NCBI RefSeq assembly: GCF_016641735.1
Contig: NZ_JAEDAO010000001.1
Coordinates: 4,092,001 to 4,156,000, forward strand
DNA length: 64,000 nucleotides
DNA from: Ramlibacter algicola
GTDB taxonomy: Bacteria > Pseudomonadota > Gammaproteobacteria > Burkholderiales > Burkholderiaceae_C
Direction of reading: 5' to 3'
The position numbers and the translations under genes were made by a program. Shown piece after piece: positions 8,894 through 18,734 of this stretch (position 1 is the stretch's first letter; every line of letters begins with the position of its first letter). The notes beneath the pieces are model-generated. The model was not told where the DNA came from and searched no databases. It was given only the letters and a program-made list of their open reading frames with translations.

Positions 8894-10362
8894 CCCAGCA
8901 GGTCCTCGATGTGCAGCGGCTTGACGAAGTGCACGTCGAAGCCCGCTGCCGCGGCACGCTCCTTGTCGGCGTACTGGCCCCAGCCGGTCAGCGCGATCAG
9001 CATCGGCTGCTTGCCATCGAGGCGGCTGCGGATGTGGCGCGCGGCGTCGTAGCCGTTCATCACCGGCATGCCGATGTCCATCACCACGGCGTCGGGGCGC
9101 TCGGCCTCCACCTTGCGCACGGCAGCTGCGCCGTCGTGGGCGACGCTCACCGCCAGGCCGTGCATCGACAGCAGCGCCTCCAGCGTCTCGGCGGCATCGA
9201 TGTTGTCGTCGACGACAAGCACGCGGCGGCCGGTGCCGGGTGCGGCGGCGGCTTGCTGCGTGCTCGCGGCCATCGGGGCCCGGTCGCGCGCGGCCGGCAC
9301 GCGCAGCTCGAAGGTGCTGCCTTGGCCCGGGCCGGCGCTGCTCGCGCGCACGCTGCCACCGTGCAGTTGCGCGAACGCGCGCGTGAGGTGCAGGCCCAGC
9401 CCCAGCCCGCCGCTCGGCTCGCCGATGACGCGGGTCTGCTCGAACATCTCGAAGATGCGCTCGAGGTCGCTGGCAGCCAAGCCACGCCCCGTGTCGCGCA
9501 CGGTGAAGACGACGTCGCCGGCGTCCTCGCGCACCTCCAGCACCACCTGCCCGCCGTGAGGCGTGAACTTGGCCGCGTTGACCAGCAGGTTGGCGATCGC
9601 CTGCACCAGGCGGACATGGTCCGCCATCAGCGGCACGTCGTCGCCAGGCTCGCTCACGTCCACCTTGTGCTGGCGCGCGTCCAGCGTGGCTTGCGCGATC
9701 TCCAGCGCGTGCGCCGTGACGTGGTGCGCCGTCGTCGGCGCGAGCTTCAGCTCGAGCTTGCCGCTGGTGATGCGCGCGACGTCCAGCAGGTCGTCGACCA
9801 GTCGCGTCAGGTGGTTCACCTGGCGGTCGACCATTCCGACCAGCGACGTCACCTGCGGCGACGGATGCAGCCGCTGGAGGATGGCGGTGGCATTGCTGAT
9901 CGGCGCGAGCGGGTTTCGCAACTCATGCGCCAGCGTCGCCAGGAATTCGTCCTTGCGCCGGCTCAGCGCGCGCATCTCGTATTGGCGCGCGCGCGCGCGC
10001 AACGCCGACCGGGCCGCCGTGATCAGCGACAGCGTGCGCACGGGGCGCTCCAGCATCATGACGTTGCCCAGATGCTCGATGGCGCGCTGCGCTTCCAGCG
10101 AATCGGCGCCGCGCTTGGCCATCACGAGAACGGGCAGGTCCGACCAGGGCGGCTGCGCCGCCAGGTAGCGACCGAGTTCGGCGAGCAGCATGTCGCCCAG
10201 CGCCTCCTCGGCCACAAGCAAGGCGCCCACGCCGTGCTCCAACTCGGTGGCGACGTCCCCGACGGTCTCGCACACCACCGCGTCGAGCCCGGCGGACTGC
10301 AGCACCCGCTGCGCGAGCGGGCCGTCGTGCGTCGAGACGTGCAGGAGGATGCGCCGTTCCAT
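8875..10362 (-). CDS. Cytoplasmic hybrid histidine kinase with C-terminal receiver
   Basis: This 495-aa protein has no membrane segment. The N-terminus (about 1-115) resembles a receiver-like fold but lacks an obvious phospho-Asp. A HisKA helix follows with the phospho-accepting His at about residue 146 (HELRNPLAPI), then an HATPase domain (N box NLLVNAAKFT, G boxes DTGRGL and GGLGLGLHL), a short linker, and a receiver domain with phospho-Asp at about residue 429 (VVMDIGMPVMNG) and a conserved Lys (FVKPL). It starts within the kaiC-like stop codon, so the two proteins are made together and likely act together. No membrane sensor is present; the input may be the KaiC-like partner (inference). 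Confidence 0.88.
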   Translation of the reverse strand: MERRILLHVSTHDGPLAQRVLQSAGLDAVVCETVGDVATELEHGVGALLVAEEALGDMLLAELGRYLAAQPPWSDLPVLVMAKRGADSLEAQRAIEHLGNVMMLERPVRTLSLITAARSALRARARQYEMRALSRRKDEFLATLAHELRNPLAPISNATAILQRLHPSPQVTSLVGMVDRQVNHLTRLVDDLLDVARITSGKLELKLAPTTAHHVTAHALEIAQATLDARQHKVDVSEPGDDVPLMADHVRLVQAIANLLVNAAKFTPHGGQVVLEVREDAGDVVFTVRDTGRGLAASDLERIFEMFEQTRVIGEPSGGLGLGLHLTRAFAQLHGGSVRASSAGPGQGSTFELRVPAARDRAPMAASTQQAAAAPGTGRRVLVVDDNIDAAETLEALLSMHGLAVSVAHDGAAAVRKVEAERPDAVVMDIGMPVMNGYDAARHIRSRLDGKQPMLIALTGWGQYADKERAAAAGFDVHFVKPLHIEDLLGCLARL

Positions 10363-11840
10363 CAGTCGTCGGTGGCCGTGCCCGTCTTGGTGGGCACGCC
10401 CGTCAGCAGGCCATGGAAGCCGCGCAGCACCTTGCCCACTTCGATGCCGCCGGGGGTCAGGCTGAACTCGCGGATAGTGCGCTCGTGCGCGCTGCCGCGC
10501 TTCTTGAACACCGAGATCGCCTTGCGGATCTCGCCGTCCAGTTCGAAGTACCGCAGCATCAGCACGTTGTCGGCCACGTAGCTCGCGTCCATCGAGGTGG
10601 TCATCGCGCCCAGCATCCCTTGCTGCACGCCCACCAGGATGGTCGCGACGCGGTGCTGCCCCAGGTACGTGAGCATCTCGTGCAGGTAGGTGGTGAGGAA
10701 GCGCTCATCCGGCACCGCGTTCAGGTAGCCGTTCAGGCTGTCGATGACAACGATCTTCACGCCGCGCTCGACCGCTTCCCTCACGGCCGCCGAGAACTGG
10801 CCCGGCGACAACTCGGCGGGGTCGATCTGCTGGATCGTGAGCAGGCCCGCATCGATGGCTTCGCGCAGCCGCAGTTTCAGCCCGTCTGCCCGGTGAAGGG
10901 CGTTGTTGATCGACTCCTCGAACAGGAAGATGGCCGCGCCCTCGCCGCGCTTGTAGGCGGCGGACACCAGCTGCCCCGCGAGCGACGACTTGCCGGTACC
11001 GGGCGGCCCCATGACCAGCGTGCTGGTGCCTTCCTCGATGCCGCCGCCGAGCAACTGGTCCAGCTCGGGCAGCCCGCTGCTCAACTGGCCTCGCGAACCG
11101 ATGTTGCGGCTGTCGGCGGCCACCAGGCGCGGATGCACGACCAGGCCGCCTTGCACCAGGTTGTAGTCATGCAGGCCGCCGAACACACGGCGGCCGCGGA
11201 ACTTCACCACGCGCACGCGGCGGCGTTCCGCGCCGTAATCCTTGACCGCGTGATCGAGCTGGATGACGCCGTGGGCGATGCTGCGCACCTGCAGGTCGCC
11301 GGTGGCCGACGCGGTGCGGTCGTCCAGCAGCAGCACCGTGCAGTTGCGGCGCGAGAAGAACTGCTTGAGCGCAAGCACCTGGCGCCGGTACCGCAGCGGC
11401 GATTCGGCCAGCAGCTGCAATTCGGACAGCGAGTCCAGCACGACGCGCGTGGGCTGCCGGTCGTCGACGACCTGCAGCACCATCTTGATGGTGTCGGCGA
11501 GCTCGACCTCGGACGGGTGGAACATCGAATACTGGCCGACGCCTGCCAGCAGGTCCTCGTCGGGCAACACCTCGTGCACGTGGATGCCGTCCAGGCTCCA
11601 GCCGTGCGACGCCGCGACGGCCGTCAGTTCTTCCAGCGTCTCGGCCAGCGAGATGTAGACGACCGACTCGCCGCGCAGCACGCCTTCCTGCAGGAACTGC
11701 AGCCCGGCGGTGGTCTTGCCGGCGCCCGGCTCGCCTTCGATCAGGTAGATGCGGCGCGGCGTCAGCCCGCCACCGAGCAGGGCGTCCAGGCCCTGGATGC
11801 CGGTGGACAAGAGTTGTTCCGGCTCGTTTGGATCACGCAT
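10362..11840 (-). CDS. KaiC-like double-domain ATPase
   Basis: This 492-aa protein consists of two tandem RecA-like KaiC domains. Each has a Walker A motif (GEPGAGKTT near residue 36; GPPGTGKSS near 270) and the paired acidic residues that follow it in KaiC (LAETLEEL; LFEESINNAL). Walker B-like strands RVVLDSL and KIVVIDSL are visible. The start at 11840 has a strong AAGGAG site. There is no kaiA or kaiB nearby. Non-cyanobacterial KaiC homologues of this kind are found beside histidine kinases and are linked to stress or rhythm-like timing in some species. The one-base overlap with the hybrid kinase suggests a signalling pair. Confidence 0.88.
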   Translation of the reverse strand: MRDPNEPEQLLSTGIQGLDALLGGGLTPRRIYLIEGEPGAGKTTAGLQFLQEGVLRGESVVYISLAETLEELTAVAASHGWSLDGIHVHEVLPDEDLLAGVGQYSMFHPSEVELADTIKMVLQVVDDRQPTRVVLDSLSELQLLAESPLRYRRQVLALKQFFSRRNCTVLLLDDRTASATGDLQVRSIAHGVIQLDHAVKDYGAERRRVRVVKFRGRRVFGGLHDYNLVQGGLVVHPRLVAADSRNIGSRGQLSSGLPELDQLLGGGIEEGTSTLVMGPPGTGKSSLAGQLVSAAYKRGEGAAIFLFEESINNALHRADGLKLRLREAIDAGLLTIQQIDPAELSPGQFSAAVREAVERGVKIVVIDSLNGYLNAVPDERFLTTYLHEMLTYLGQHRVATILVGVQQGMLGAMTTSMDASYVADNVLMLRYFELDGEIRKAISVFKKRGSAHERTIREFSLTPGGIEVGKVLRGFHGLLTGVPTKTGTATDD

Positions 11841-11965
11841 CGCATCTCCTTCCCGCGCCGCAGGCCCAGCGGGGGAGCGGGCAAGGAGCAATGGGGACTG
11901 GTCATCCTAGCAAAGCTGCCCTCCCGGCGGTGGGGTCGGACCGCGGCCGATCCGCCGGCCCTGGG

Positions 11966-12763
11966 TCACTCCGGCGGCAGCCGCGTGGCGAGCGTGTCGC
12001 GCGCCTTGCGAAGGGCCGGCAGCAGCTCGCGGAATTCCGCCATCTCCATGCGCTCGGCCTGCACCGCGATGCTCATGGCCCCCACGGTGGTCCCCTCGCG
12101 ATCGAACACCGGCACGGCCATCGAGCGCACTCCCAGCTCCAGCTCGCCGTCGGACTCGGACCAGCCCCGCTCACGGCACAGCGCCACTTCCGCCAGCACA
12201 TCCGCGACGCGCCAACGCGTGCGCGCCGTCAGGGCCGCGCCGTGGCTCGCCTCGATGCGCCGCCTGGCCACGTCCGGTGGCAGGCTGGCCAGCAACGCGC
12301 GTCCCATCGCGGAGCAGTAGGCGGGCAGCCGCGACCCGATCGCCAGGCCGGTGGACAGGCTGCGGCGCGCCGTCGCGCGCGCCACGATGATCACGTCGTC
12401 GTCCAGGAGCTGGCCTAGCGACGCCGACTCGCGCGTGCGTTCCGAGAGCGACACCAGCAGGGGCTGCGCCAGCTGCGGGATCGGGCGCGACGTGATGTAG
12501 GCATTGGCGACCAGCAACGCGCGCGGCGCGATCCAGAACCGCTTGCCGTCGCTCTCGACATACCCCAGCGTGTGCAGGGTGCGGAGCGAACGCCGCGCCG
12601 ACGCCGGCGAGCTGCCGGTGAGCCGGGACACTTCGGACAGCGTCAGCCTGCTGGCGCCGCGCCGGAAGCACGTCAGCACGTCGAGCCCCTTCTGCAGGGC
12701 CGTCACGAAGTCCTTCGGAGCGGACTGGCTGGCGGTGTCGACCGTCTCGACGTGCTTGCGCAT
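11966..12763 (-). CDS. tphR: IclR-family regulator of the terephthalate operon
   Basis: This 265-aa protein has an N-terminal winged helix (ALQKGLDVLTCFRRG, then LTLSEVSRLTGSSPASARRSLRTL) and a C-terminal IclR effector domain (SAMGRALLASL, then AVPVFDREGTTVGAMSIAVQ). It has the PcaR/PobR/TphR form used for aromatic acids. It is divergent from tphC across 145 bases, exactly as tphR is in Comamonas, where TphR activates the tph operon in response to terephthalate. A palindrome in the shared region is a likely binding site. The role is assigned mainly from synteny. Confidence 0.82.
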   Translation of the reverse strand: MRKHVETVDTASQSAPKDFVTALQKGLDVLTCFRRGASRLTLSEVSRLTGSSPASARRSLRTLHTLGYVESDGKRFWIAPRALLVANAYITSRPIPQLAQPLLVSLSERTRESASLGQLLDDDVIIVARATARRSLSTGLAIGSRLPAYCSAMGRALLASLPPDVARRRIEASHGAALTARTRWRVADVLAEVALCRERGWSESDGELELGVRSMAVPVFDREGTTVGAMSIAVQAERMEMAEFRELLPALRKARDTLATRLPPE

Positions 12764-12830
12764 CGGTCGATTCTGCCAACACCGGATTGCCGATCCGCGC
12801 CTTGATGCAGCGCAACCCCGCCGGGTCCAG

Positions 12831-12847
12831 TTTGCGCATCGCGCAAA
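12831..12847. promoter_or_regulatory. Candidate TphR operator between tphR and tphC
   Basis: The perfect inverted repeat TTTGCGC-ATC-GCGCAAA sits between the divergent genes. A possible tphC promoter follows 6 bases downstream (TTGTCT at 12854-12859, 17-bp spacer, CAGAGT at 12877-12882), which would put the palindrome just upstream of the -35 box, a normal place for an IclR-type activator. The operator role is inferred from position and symmetry. Confidence 0.5.
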
Positions 12848-12908
12848 ACCGCCTTGTCTTCGCCGCGGCCGGAGCGCAGAGTGCGCGCTTCAACTCTCGA
12901 GCAAACCC

Positions 12909-13883
12909 ATGACCGAACTGGTGACACGTCGACACGCGCTCCTGGGCCTTGCGGCATCAGCGATGGCCCTGCCGTTTCCGGCCGCCGCGCAGCAGGACCG
13001 CCCGCTCAAGCTCATCGTCCCCTTCTCGGCCGGTGGCACCGCCGACGTGCTGCCCCGCCTGCTGGGCGAAAAGCTGCGCACGGCGTACCCGGGCGGCGTC
13101 GTCATCGAGAACAAGCCAGGAGCGGGCGGCAACATCGGCGCCGACTTCGTCTTCCGCTCGGAACCCGACGGATTCACCCTGCTCGCCTCCCCGCCCGGTC
13201 CGGTCGCGATCAACCAGAACCTGTACCGCAAGCTCAGCTTCGAGCCGGCGCGCTGGGTCCCGGTGACCGTCATCGCCACGGTGCCGAACGTGCTGGCGGT
13301 GAGCAACAAGCTGCCGGTGCAGAACGTCGGCGAGCTCATCGCCCACTTGAAGGCCAACCCGGGCAAGGTGAGCGTCGCTTCGCAGGGGAACGGCTCGACG
13401 TCGCACCTGACCGCGGCCATGTTCATGCAGTTGACCGGCACCGAGATGAACCACATCCCCTACAAGGGCACGGCGCCGGCGCTCGTCGACCTGCTGGGCG
13501 GCAACGTGGACGTGTTCTTCGACAACCTGAGCTCGTCGGCGCCGCACCAGCATGCCGGCAAGCTGCGCATCCTGGCCGTCGCCGACGACCAGCGCTCGCG
13601 CGTGCTGCCGCAGGTGCCCACCTTCGTCGAACAGAAGCTGCCCGGCATGCAGGCGGTCACCTTCTTCTCGGTCGTCGCCCCTCCGGGCACGCCGCCGGCG
13701 CTCGCCGCGACGATCCAGAAGCAGCTGGCGCAGGCGCTGACCGCGCCGGACGTGCGACAGAAGTTCCTGGAGCAGGGCGCCGAGCCGCGCGGCTGGACGC
13801 CCGAGGACTCGGGCGCGTTCATCCAGCGCGAGACCCAGAAGTGGGCCAAGGTCATCAAGACCGCGAACGTGACACTGGACTGA
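12909..13883 (+). CDS. tphC: Terephthalate-binding periplasmic protein (Bug/TctC family)
   Basis: This 324-aa protein has an Arg-Arg signal peptide ([18 protein letters not shown], cleavage near AAA-QQ), then the Bug fold with [16 protein letters not shown] and the binding-loop motif [14 protein letters not shown]. It would capture the aromatic acid in the periplasm and deliver it to a TctAB-type secondary carrier. It is the first gene of the tph operon, 10 bases before tphA2, as in Comamonas. The start at 12909 is chosen for the signal peptide. No TctA/TctB genes are in this operon; the nearest pair is at 32290-34306. Confidence 0.88.
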   Translation: MTELVTRRHALLGLAASAMALPFPAAAQQDRPLKLIVPFSAGGTADVLPRLLGEKLRTAYPGGVVIENKPGAGGNIGADFVFRSEPDGFTLLASPPGPVAINQNLYRKLSFEPARWVPVTVIATVPNVLAVSNKLPVQNVGELIAHLKANPGKVSVASQGNGSTSHLTAAMFMQLTGTEMNHIPYKGTAPALVDLLGGNVDVFFDNLSSSAPHQHAGKLRILAVADDQRSRVLPQVPTFVEQKLPGMQAVTFFSVVAPPGTPPALAATIQKQLAQALTAPDVRQKFLEQGAEPRGWTPEDSGAFIQRETQKWAKVIKTANVTLD

Positions 13884-13893
13884 GACACGACGG

Positions 13894-15138
13894 ATGCAAG
13901 AGCAGGCCATTCACTGGAAAAGCGCGGCCAACACGCGCATTCCCTACCGCCTCTACGTCGACGAGGCGACCAGCGCCCTCGAGCAGGAGCGCATCTTCCG
14001 CGGCAACACGTGGAACTACCTGTGCCTGGAGGCGGAACTGCCGGACGCCGGCAGCTACCGCGCCACGTACGCCGGCTCGACGCCGGTGGTGGTGGTGCGC
14101 GACGCCGACGGCGAGATCTATTCCTTCGAGAACCGCTGCGCGCACCGCGGCGCCCTCATCGTGCTGGACAAGGCCGGGCGCGCGGACGACTTCCAGTGCG
14201 TGTACCACGCCTGGAGCTACAACCGGCAGGGCGACCTCACCGGCGTCGCCTTCGAGAACGGCGTCAAGGGCCAGGGCGGCATGCCCGAGACCTTCTGCAA
14301 GCAGGAGCATGGCCCGCGCAAGCTGCGCGTGGCCACCTTCTGCGGGCTCGTGTTCGGCAGCTTCTCCGAGGACGTGCCGGACATCGAGGAGTACCTGGGC
14401 GAGGAGATCTGCGCGCGCATCGAACGCGTGCTGCACAAGCCGGTGGAAGTGATCGGGCGGTTCACGCAGAAGCTGCCGAACAACTGGAAGCTGTACGTCG
14501 AGAACGTCAAGGACAGCTACCACGCAAGCTTGCTGCACATGTTCTTCACGACGTTCGAGCTCAATCGGCTGTCGCAGAGGGGCGGCGTGATCGTCGACGA
14601 CACGGGTGGCCACCACGTGAGCTACTCGATGATCGACCCGGCGGCGAAGGACGATTCGTACCGCAACCAGGCGCTGCGCTCGGACAACGAGCGCTACCGG
14701 CTCAAGGACCCGAGCCTCCTGGCAGGCTTTCGCGAGTACGACGACGGCATCACGCTGCAGATCCTCTCGGTGTTCCCCGGGTTCGTGCTGCAGCAGATCC
14801 AGAACTGCCTGGCCGTGCGGCAGGTGCTGCCCAAGGGCATCGCGGCCACCGAGCTGAACTGGACCTACATCGGCTACGCCGACGACACGCCCGAGCAGCG
14901 CAAGGTGCGCCTCAAGCAGCTGAACCTCGTGGGCCCCGCCGGCTTCATCTCGATGGAAGACGGCGCCGTGGGCGGGTTCGTCCAGCGCGGCATCGCCGGT
15001 GCGACCGACATGGACGCGATCGTCGAGATGGGCGGCGACCACGCGGGCTCCAGCGAAGGGCGCGCCACCGAGACCTCGGTGCGCGGCTTCTGGAAAGCCT
15101 ACCGGCAGCACATGGGACAGCAGGCGGCAGACGCATGA
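13894..15138 (+). CDS. tphA2: Terephthalate 1,2-dioxygenase, large oxygenase subunit
   Basis: This 414-aa Rieske non-haem iron oxygenase alpha subunit has the Rieske ligands C82, H84, C102 and H105 (CAHRG, then CVYHAW). The mononuclear iron site is D207, H210 and H215 ([10 protein letters not shown]) with the third ligand near D356 (SMEDGAVGG). It closely follows Comamonas TphA2 as I recall it, including VKGQGGMP and the same length. With TphA3 and TphA1 it converts terephthalate to the 1,2-cis-dihydrodiol. The stop overlaps the tphA3 start by 4 bases. Confidence 0.93.
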   Translation: MQEQAIHWKSAANTRIPYRLYVDEATSALEQERIFRGNTWNYLCLEAELPDAGSYRATYAGSTPVVVVRDADGEIYSFENRCAHRGALIVLDKAGRADDFQCVYHAWSYNRQGDLTGVAFENGVKGQGGMPETFCKQEHGPRKLRVATFCGLVFGSFSEDVPDIEEYLGEEICARIERVLHKPVEVIGRFTQKLPNNWKLYVENVKDSYHASLLHMFFTTFELNRLSQRGGVIVDDTGGHHVSYSMIDPAAKDDSYRNQALRSDNERYRLKDPSLLAGFREYDDGITLQILSVFPGFVLQQIQNCLAVRQVLPKGIAATELNWTYIGYADDTPEQRKVRLKQLNLVGPAGFISMEDGAVGGFVQRGIAGATDMDAIVEMGGDHAGSSEGRATETSVRGFWKAYRQHMGQQAADA

Positions 15139-15599
15139 TCGACCTTCTCCAACTCGCGGCCTTCAACGCGGCGTACGCGCAGGCCATCGACAGTGACTCG
15201 CTGGAGCAGTGGCCCGGCTTCTTCACCGAGGACTGCCACTACCGGATCACCCACGTCGAGAACGAGGCGCAGGGCCTGCCCGCCGGCATCGTGTGGGCCG
15301 ATTCGCGCGACATGCTCAGCGACCGCATCGCGGCGCTGCGCGAGGCGAACATCTACGAGCGCCAGCGCTACCGCCACCTGCTGGGCATGCCCCTGGTGGA
15401 AGCCGCCGACGAGGGCACGGCCCGCGCGCGAACGCCCTTCGTCGTCGTGCGCACGATGCACACCGGCGAGAGTGACGTGTTCGCCACCGGCGAGTACCAC
15501 GACCGCTTCGTGCGCCGCGACGGCCGCTTGCTGCTGGCCGAACGCGTGGCGGTGTGCGACAGCACCGTCACCGACACGCTGCTGGCCCTGCCCCTGTGA
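15135..15599 (+). CDS. tphA3: Terephthalate 1,2-dioxygenase, small subunit
   Basis: This 154-aa beta subunit has the SnoaL/NTF2-like fold of ring-hydroxylating dioxygenases. Recognisable parts are [20 protein letters not shown], the [10 protein letters not shown] strand, and [14 protein letters not shown]. The length equals that of Comamonas TphA3. The start at 15135 overlaps the tphA2 stop (ATGA). It builds the alpha3beta3 oxygenase with TphA2 and carries no cofactor itself. Confidence 0.92.
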   Translation: MIDLLQLAAFNAAYAQAIDSDSLEQWPGFFTEDCHYRITHVENEAQGLPAGIVWADSRDMLSDRIAALREANIYERQRYRHLLGMPLVEAADEGTARARTPFVVVRTMHTGESDVFATGEYHDRFVRRDGRLLLAERVAVCDSTVTDTLLALPL

Positions 15600-16555
15600 A
15601 CGCCACCGCGTCACGCCGCCTGGCGTTGGCCGTCGGCGACCCGCACGGCATCGGTCCCGAGATCGCGCTGAAGGCACTGGCACAACTGCCCGCGTTCGAC
15701 CGTGACCGCATCACCGTGTACGGGCCGAAGGCCGTTCTGCAACATGTCGCTGCGCTCTGCGGGCTGGAGCCCCTGCTGCCGCGTCTGTCGCACGTGGAAG
15801 CCGGCACGCTCGCGGGGCGGCCGCGTTTCGGCGTGGTCGATCCTGCTGCGGGGGCCTCCACCATCGCCTCGGCGACTGCTGCCTTGCAGGCCTGCCGGCG
15901 TGGCGAGGTCGATGCCGTGATCGCCTGCCCGCACCACGAGACCGCCATCCACCAGGCGGGCATCCCGTTCAGCGGCTATCCGTCGCTGGTCGCGCGCGTG
16001 TGCGGGCTCGACGAAGGCGAAGTGTTCCTGATGCTCGTGGGCGGCGGGCTGCGCATCGTGCATGCCACGCTGCACGAAAGCGTCCGCACGTCGCTGGGCC
16101 GCCTCACGCCCGCGCTGGTGGAAGCCGCGGTCCGCGCCGGCGTGCGTGCATGCGCCCTGCTGGGCGTCGCCGAGCCGTCCATCGCGCTGTTCGGCATCAA
16201 CCCGCATGCGTCCGAAGGCGGGCTGTTCGGCCCCGAGGACGAAGCGGTGACCGTGCCGGCGGCGCATGCATTGCGCGCCTCAGGCCTGCGCGTCGACGGT
16301 CCCATGGGCGCGGACATGGTGCTCTCGCAGCGCCGCCACGACCTGTACGTCGCGATGCTGCACGACCAGGGCCACATCCCCGTCAAGCTGCTGGCCCCCA
16401 ACGCCGCCAGCGCGCTGTCCATCGGCGCCGACGTCCTGCTCTCCAGCGTGGGGCACGGCAGCGCCATGGACATCGCCGGCCGCGGGGTCGCCGACCCGGC
16501 GGCGCTGCTGCGCACGATCGCGCTGCTGTCCGGCATCGAAGCACGCACTGCATGA
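15596..16555 (+). CDS. tphB: Terephthalate cis-dihydrodiol dehydrogenase (PdxA family)
   Basis: This 319-aa protein belongs to the PdxA family of NAD-dependent metal-requiring dehydrogenases: [17 protein letters not shown] at the N-terminus, [20 protein letters not shown], and [11 protein letters not shown] with metal-binding His residues. It oxidises and decarboxylates the dihydrodiol from TphA to give protocatechuate. A GTG at 15596 is chosen because it overlaps the tphA3 stop (GTGA) and gives the usual length; an earlier ATG would add 14 odd residues. Its place inside the tph operon separates it from vitamin B6 PdxA. Confidence 0.9.
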   Translation: MNATASRRLALAVGDPHGIGPEIALKALAQLPAFDRDRITVYGPKAVLQHVAALCGLEPLLPRLSHVEAGTLAGRPRFGVVDPAAGASTIASATAALQACRRGEVDAVIACPHHETAIHQAGIPFSGYPSLVARVCGLDEGEVFLMLVGGGLRIVHATLHESVRTSLGRLTPALVEAAVRAGVRACALLGVAEPSIALFGINPHASEGGLFGPEDEAVTVPAAHALRASGLRVDGPMGADMVLSQRRHDLYVAMLHDQGHIPVKLLAPNAASALSIGADVLLSSVGHGSAMDIAGRGVADPAALLRTIALLSGIEARTA

Positions 16556-17568
16556 CCCACACCATCCGCATCGAAGGCTCCGACGTCGCGTTCGCCTGCG
16601 CGCCGGGCACCAGCGTGCTGGACGCTGCGCTCGGCGCCGGCATCGAGCTGCCCTATTCCTGCCGCAAGGGCGTTTGCGGGAACTGCGCCGGCAACGTCGT
16701 CGCGGGCGAGGTCGACGCCCTGGACGGCGCAGCGCTGCGCAACGAGACATGCTCGGCAGACCAGGTGCTGTTCTGCGCCTGCGCGCCGCGCACCGACCTC
16801 GTCCTGCGCCCGGCCAGCTGGAAGCACGTGGACCGCGGCGCCCGCAAGACCTTCCGGGCGAAGGTGCACGCCCTCGACCTCGCGGCGCCCGACGTGACGG
16901 TGCTGCGGCTGCGCCTGCCTGCGGGCCAGCGCGCGAAGTTCCAGGCCGGCCAGTACCTCGAAGTGAAGCTGGACGACGGCAGCGCGCGCTGCTACTCGAT
17001 GGCCAACCCGCCGCAGGAGAGCGACGCCGTGACGCTGCACGTGCGGCACGTGCCGGGCGGGCGGTTCACCAACGTGCTCGCCGGCCTCAAGCAGGGCGAC
17101 CTGCTGGACATCGAGCTCCCCTTCGGCAACGTCGCCCTGGCACAGGACGATGCACGCCCGATCGTGTTCGTCGCCGGCGGCACGGGCTTCGCGCCGGTCA
17201 AGTCGATCCTCGACGACATGGCCAAGCGGCGCGTGCAGCGCGCCGTCACGCTGATCTGGGGCGCACGCGACGCCGCCGGCCTGTACCTGCCGGCCGCGAT
17301 CGACAAGTGGCGCAAGCAGTGGCCGCAGCTGCGCTATGTGCCAGCGATCTCGGACGCACCCACGCACGGCGTCGCCGGCGCCTTCGACGGGCGGGTGGAC
17401 GAGGCGCTTCGTGCGCAATGTCCCGACCTCACCGGCCACGTGCTGCATTGCTGCGGCTCGCCAGCGATGGTGGCGGCCGTCCGCGCTGCCGCACTCGACG
17501 TGGGGCTGGCCCCGTCCGATTTCCATGCCGACGTGTTCGTGCCTGGACCGGCTTCGCCGGCGCCCTGA
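16552..17568 (+). CDS. tphA1: Terephthalate 1,2-dioxygenase reductase
   Basis: This 338-aa electron carrier has an N-terminal plant-type [2Fe-2S] domain (C37, C42, C45 and C75; CRKGVCGNC, then FCACAP), then an FAD-binding barrel (RCYSMANPP) and an NAD-binding domain ([23 protein letters not shown]). It passes electrons from NAD(P)H to the Rieske centre of TphA2A3. It overlaps the tphB stop by 4 bases and is the last gene of the operon, ending 9 bases from the convergent flavoprotein gene. Confidence 0.92.
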   Translation: MTHTIRIEGSDVAFACAPGTSVLDAALGAGIELPYSCRKGVCGNCAGNVVAGEVDALDGAALRNETCSADQVLFCACAPRTDLVLRPASWKHVDRGARKTFRAKVHALDLAAPDVTVLRLRLPAGQRAKFQAGQYLEVKLDDGSARCYSMANPPQESDAVTLHVRHVPGGRFTNVLAGLKQGDLLDIELPFGNVALAQDDARPIVFVAGGTGFAPVKSILDDMAKRRVQRAVTLIWGARDAAGLYLPAAIDKWRKQWPQLRYVPAISDAPTHGVAGAFDGRVDEALRAQCPDLTGHVLHCCGSPAMVAAVRAAALDVGLAPSDFHADVFVPGPASPAP

Positions 17569-17577
17569 GACGGGCCG

Positions 17578-18654
17578 CTACTTCGGCCGCGGCCTCTGCA
17601 CGTGCCAGTCCGGCGGCTGCAATCTGCCGGCGCGCGCTTCGGCCACGCCGCGCAGCACGGCACGCGCGACGTTGCGCACTTCCTCCTGCACGCATTCGTC
17701 CCGGTCCAACGCCTCGTGGCTGTTGTAGTACGGCTCGTAGTAGCCGATGAAGCGGTCCAGGCGCGCCTGCATGCCCGCTTCGATCAGGCCCATCCAGTCC
17801 AGCCAATCCGACAGCGAGCGCCGCACGCCCTCGATGCCCGCGACGTCGCCGTGCACCACCACGCCGTACACGCGGCCCTGCAGGTGCTTGGGATAGGTCC
17901 AGCCCTTTTCCTCCAGCGCCTTGGCTTCCGCGGGCTTCTTGCCGTGGGTCGCGGTCGGGTCGGGGTTGCCGCCGTCGGCGCAGACCATGCGGTCCATCAT
18001 CAGCTTCAGCGGGCTGGCGGCCTGGTACCAGTAGACCGGCGTCAGCAGGATGACCCCATGCGCACGCACCCAGCGCTCGTAGATCTCGTTCATCCAGTCG
18101 CCGGTCTGGCGCTCGGCGTGGTTCGGGTAGCAGCTGCAGGGCCAGTGGCACAAGGGCATGGCCGTCGACGCGCAACCCTTGCACGGATGGATGTGGCGGT
18201 CGTAGTCGCTCACCAGCCGGCTCAGGTCCAGCACGTCGGCCTCGACGCCGCCTTCCTTCTCGATCACTTCCTTCGCGAGCTGCGTCAGGCGGAACGTCTT
18301 GCTCATCTCGCCCGGGCAGGTGCCGTCGTTGCGCGACGAGCAGCACACCAGCAGCACGCGCGAACGCGTCTCGGGCTTGCCCCACTCCTCCTGCGCCGCC
18401 TTCAGGCGCTGGCTCGCCTCGTACCACTCCACCGACAGGTCGTAGTCGGGATCGGCGAAGCCGGGGCCGGCCTTGCGCGTGATGGGCGCCTTGCGTCCCT
18501 GCTCGTACGCCTCCCACGCGATTTGCTCAAGCCGTGAGATCGCGGCGTCCTCGGCGCGGTACGCCGGGTCGAAGAACGCGGCGCGGAAGCGCTGGCCGAA
18601 TTCGTCGCGAGTGAATGTCGGGGGCGCCTGCCCCGTGCGCACGGTCGTGGTCAT
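17578..18654 (-). CDS. Flavodoxin-like NAD(P)H-dependent oxidoreductase
   Basis: This 358-aa protein has an FMN-binding flavodoxin/FMN-reductase core: a phosphate loop region RVLLVCCSSRNDGTCPGE, then GVILLTPVYWYQAASPLKL, then VVVHGDVAG. A roughly 95-residue N-terminal extension precedes the core, and there is a Cys/His-rich insertion (CKGCASTAMPLCHWPCSCY) that could bind a metal. It is convergent with tphA1. The substrate is unknown; a quinone or flavin reductase is plausible. The start at 18654 is the first ATG giving this layout. Confidence 0.72.
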   Translation of the reverse strand: MTTTVRTGQAPPTFTRDEFGQRFRAAFFDPAYRAEDAAISRLEQIAWEAYEQGRKAPITRKAGPGFADPDYDLSVEWYEASQRLKAAQEEWGKPETRSRVLLVCCSSRNDGTCPGEMSKTFRLTQLAKEVIEKEGGVEADVLDLSRLVSDYDRHIHPCKGCASTAMPLCHWPCSCYPNHAERQTGDWMNEIYERWVRAHGVILLTPVYWYQAASPLKLMMDRMVCADGGNPDPTATHGKKPAEAKALEEKGWTYPKHLQGRVYGVVVHGDVAGIEGVRRSLSDWLDWMGLIEAGMQARLDRFIGYYEPYYNSHEALDRDECVQEEVRNVARAVLRGVAEARAGRLQPPDWHVQRPRPK

Positions 18655-18734
18655 GCACGGCAGTCTCGCGCCATCCGCACACGCCGTGGTGCAGCGGCGG
18701 CGCAAGCACCCACGGCTGGGCCGCCGCGCGAGCC

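Noticed and set aside
15596..16555. Vitamin B6 gene pdxA
   Set aside because: It lies inside the tph operon with 4-base overlaps and matches the TphB member of the family.
11966..17568. Recent horizontal transfer of the tph operon on a mobile element
   Set aside because: No transposase, integrase, tRNA or flanking repeat is seen, and base use looks like the neighbours; origin cannot be judged from the window alone.
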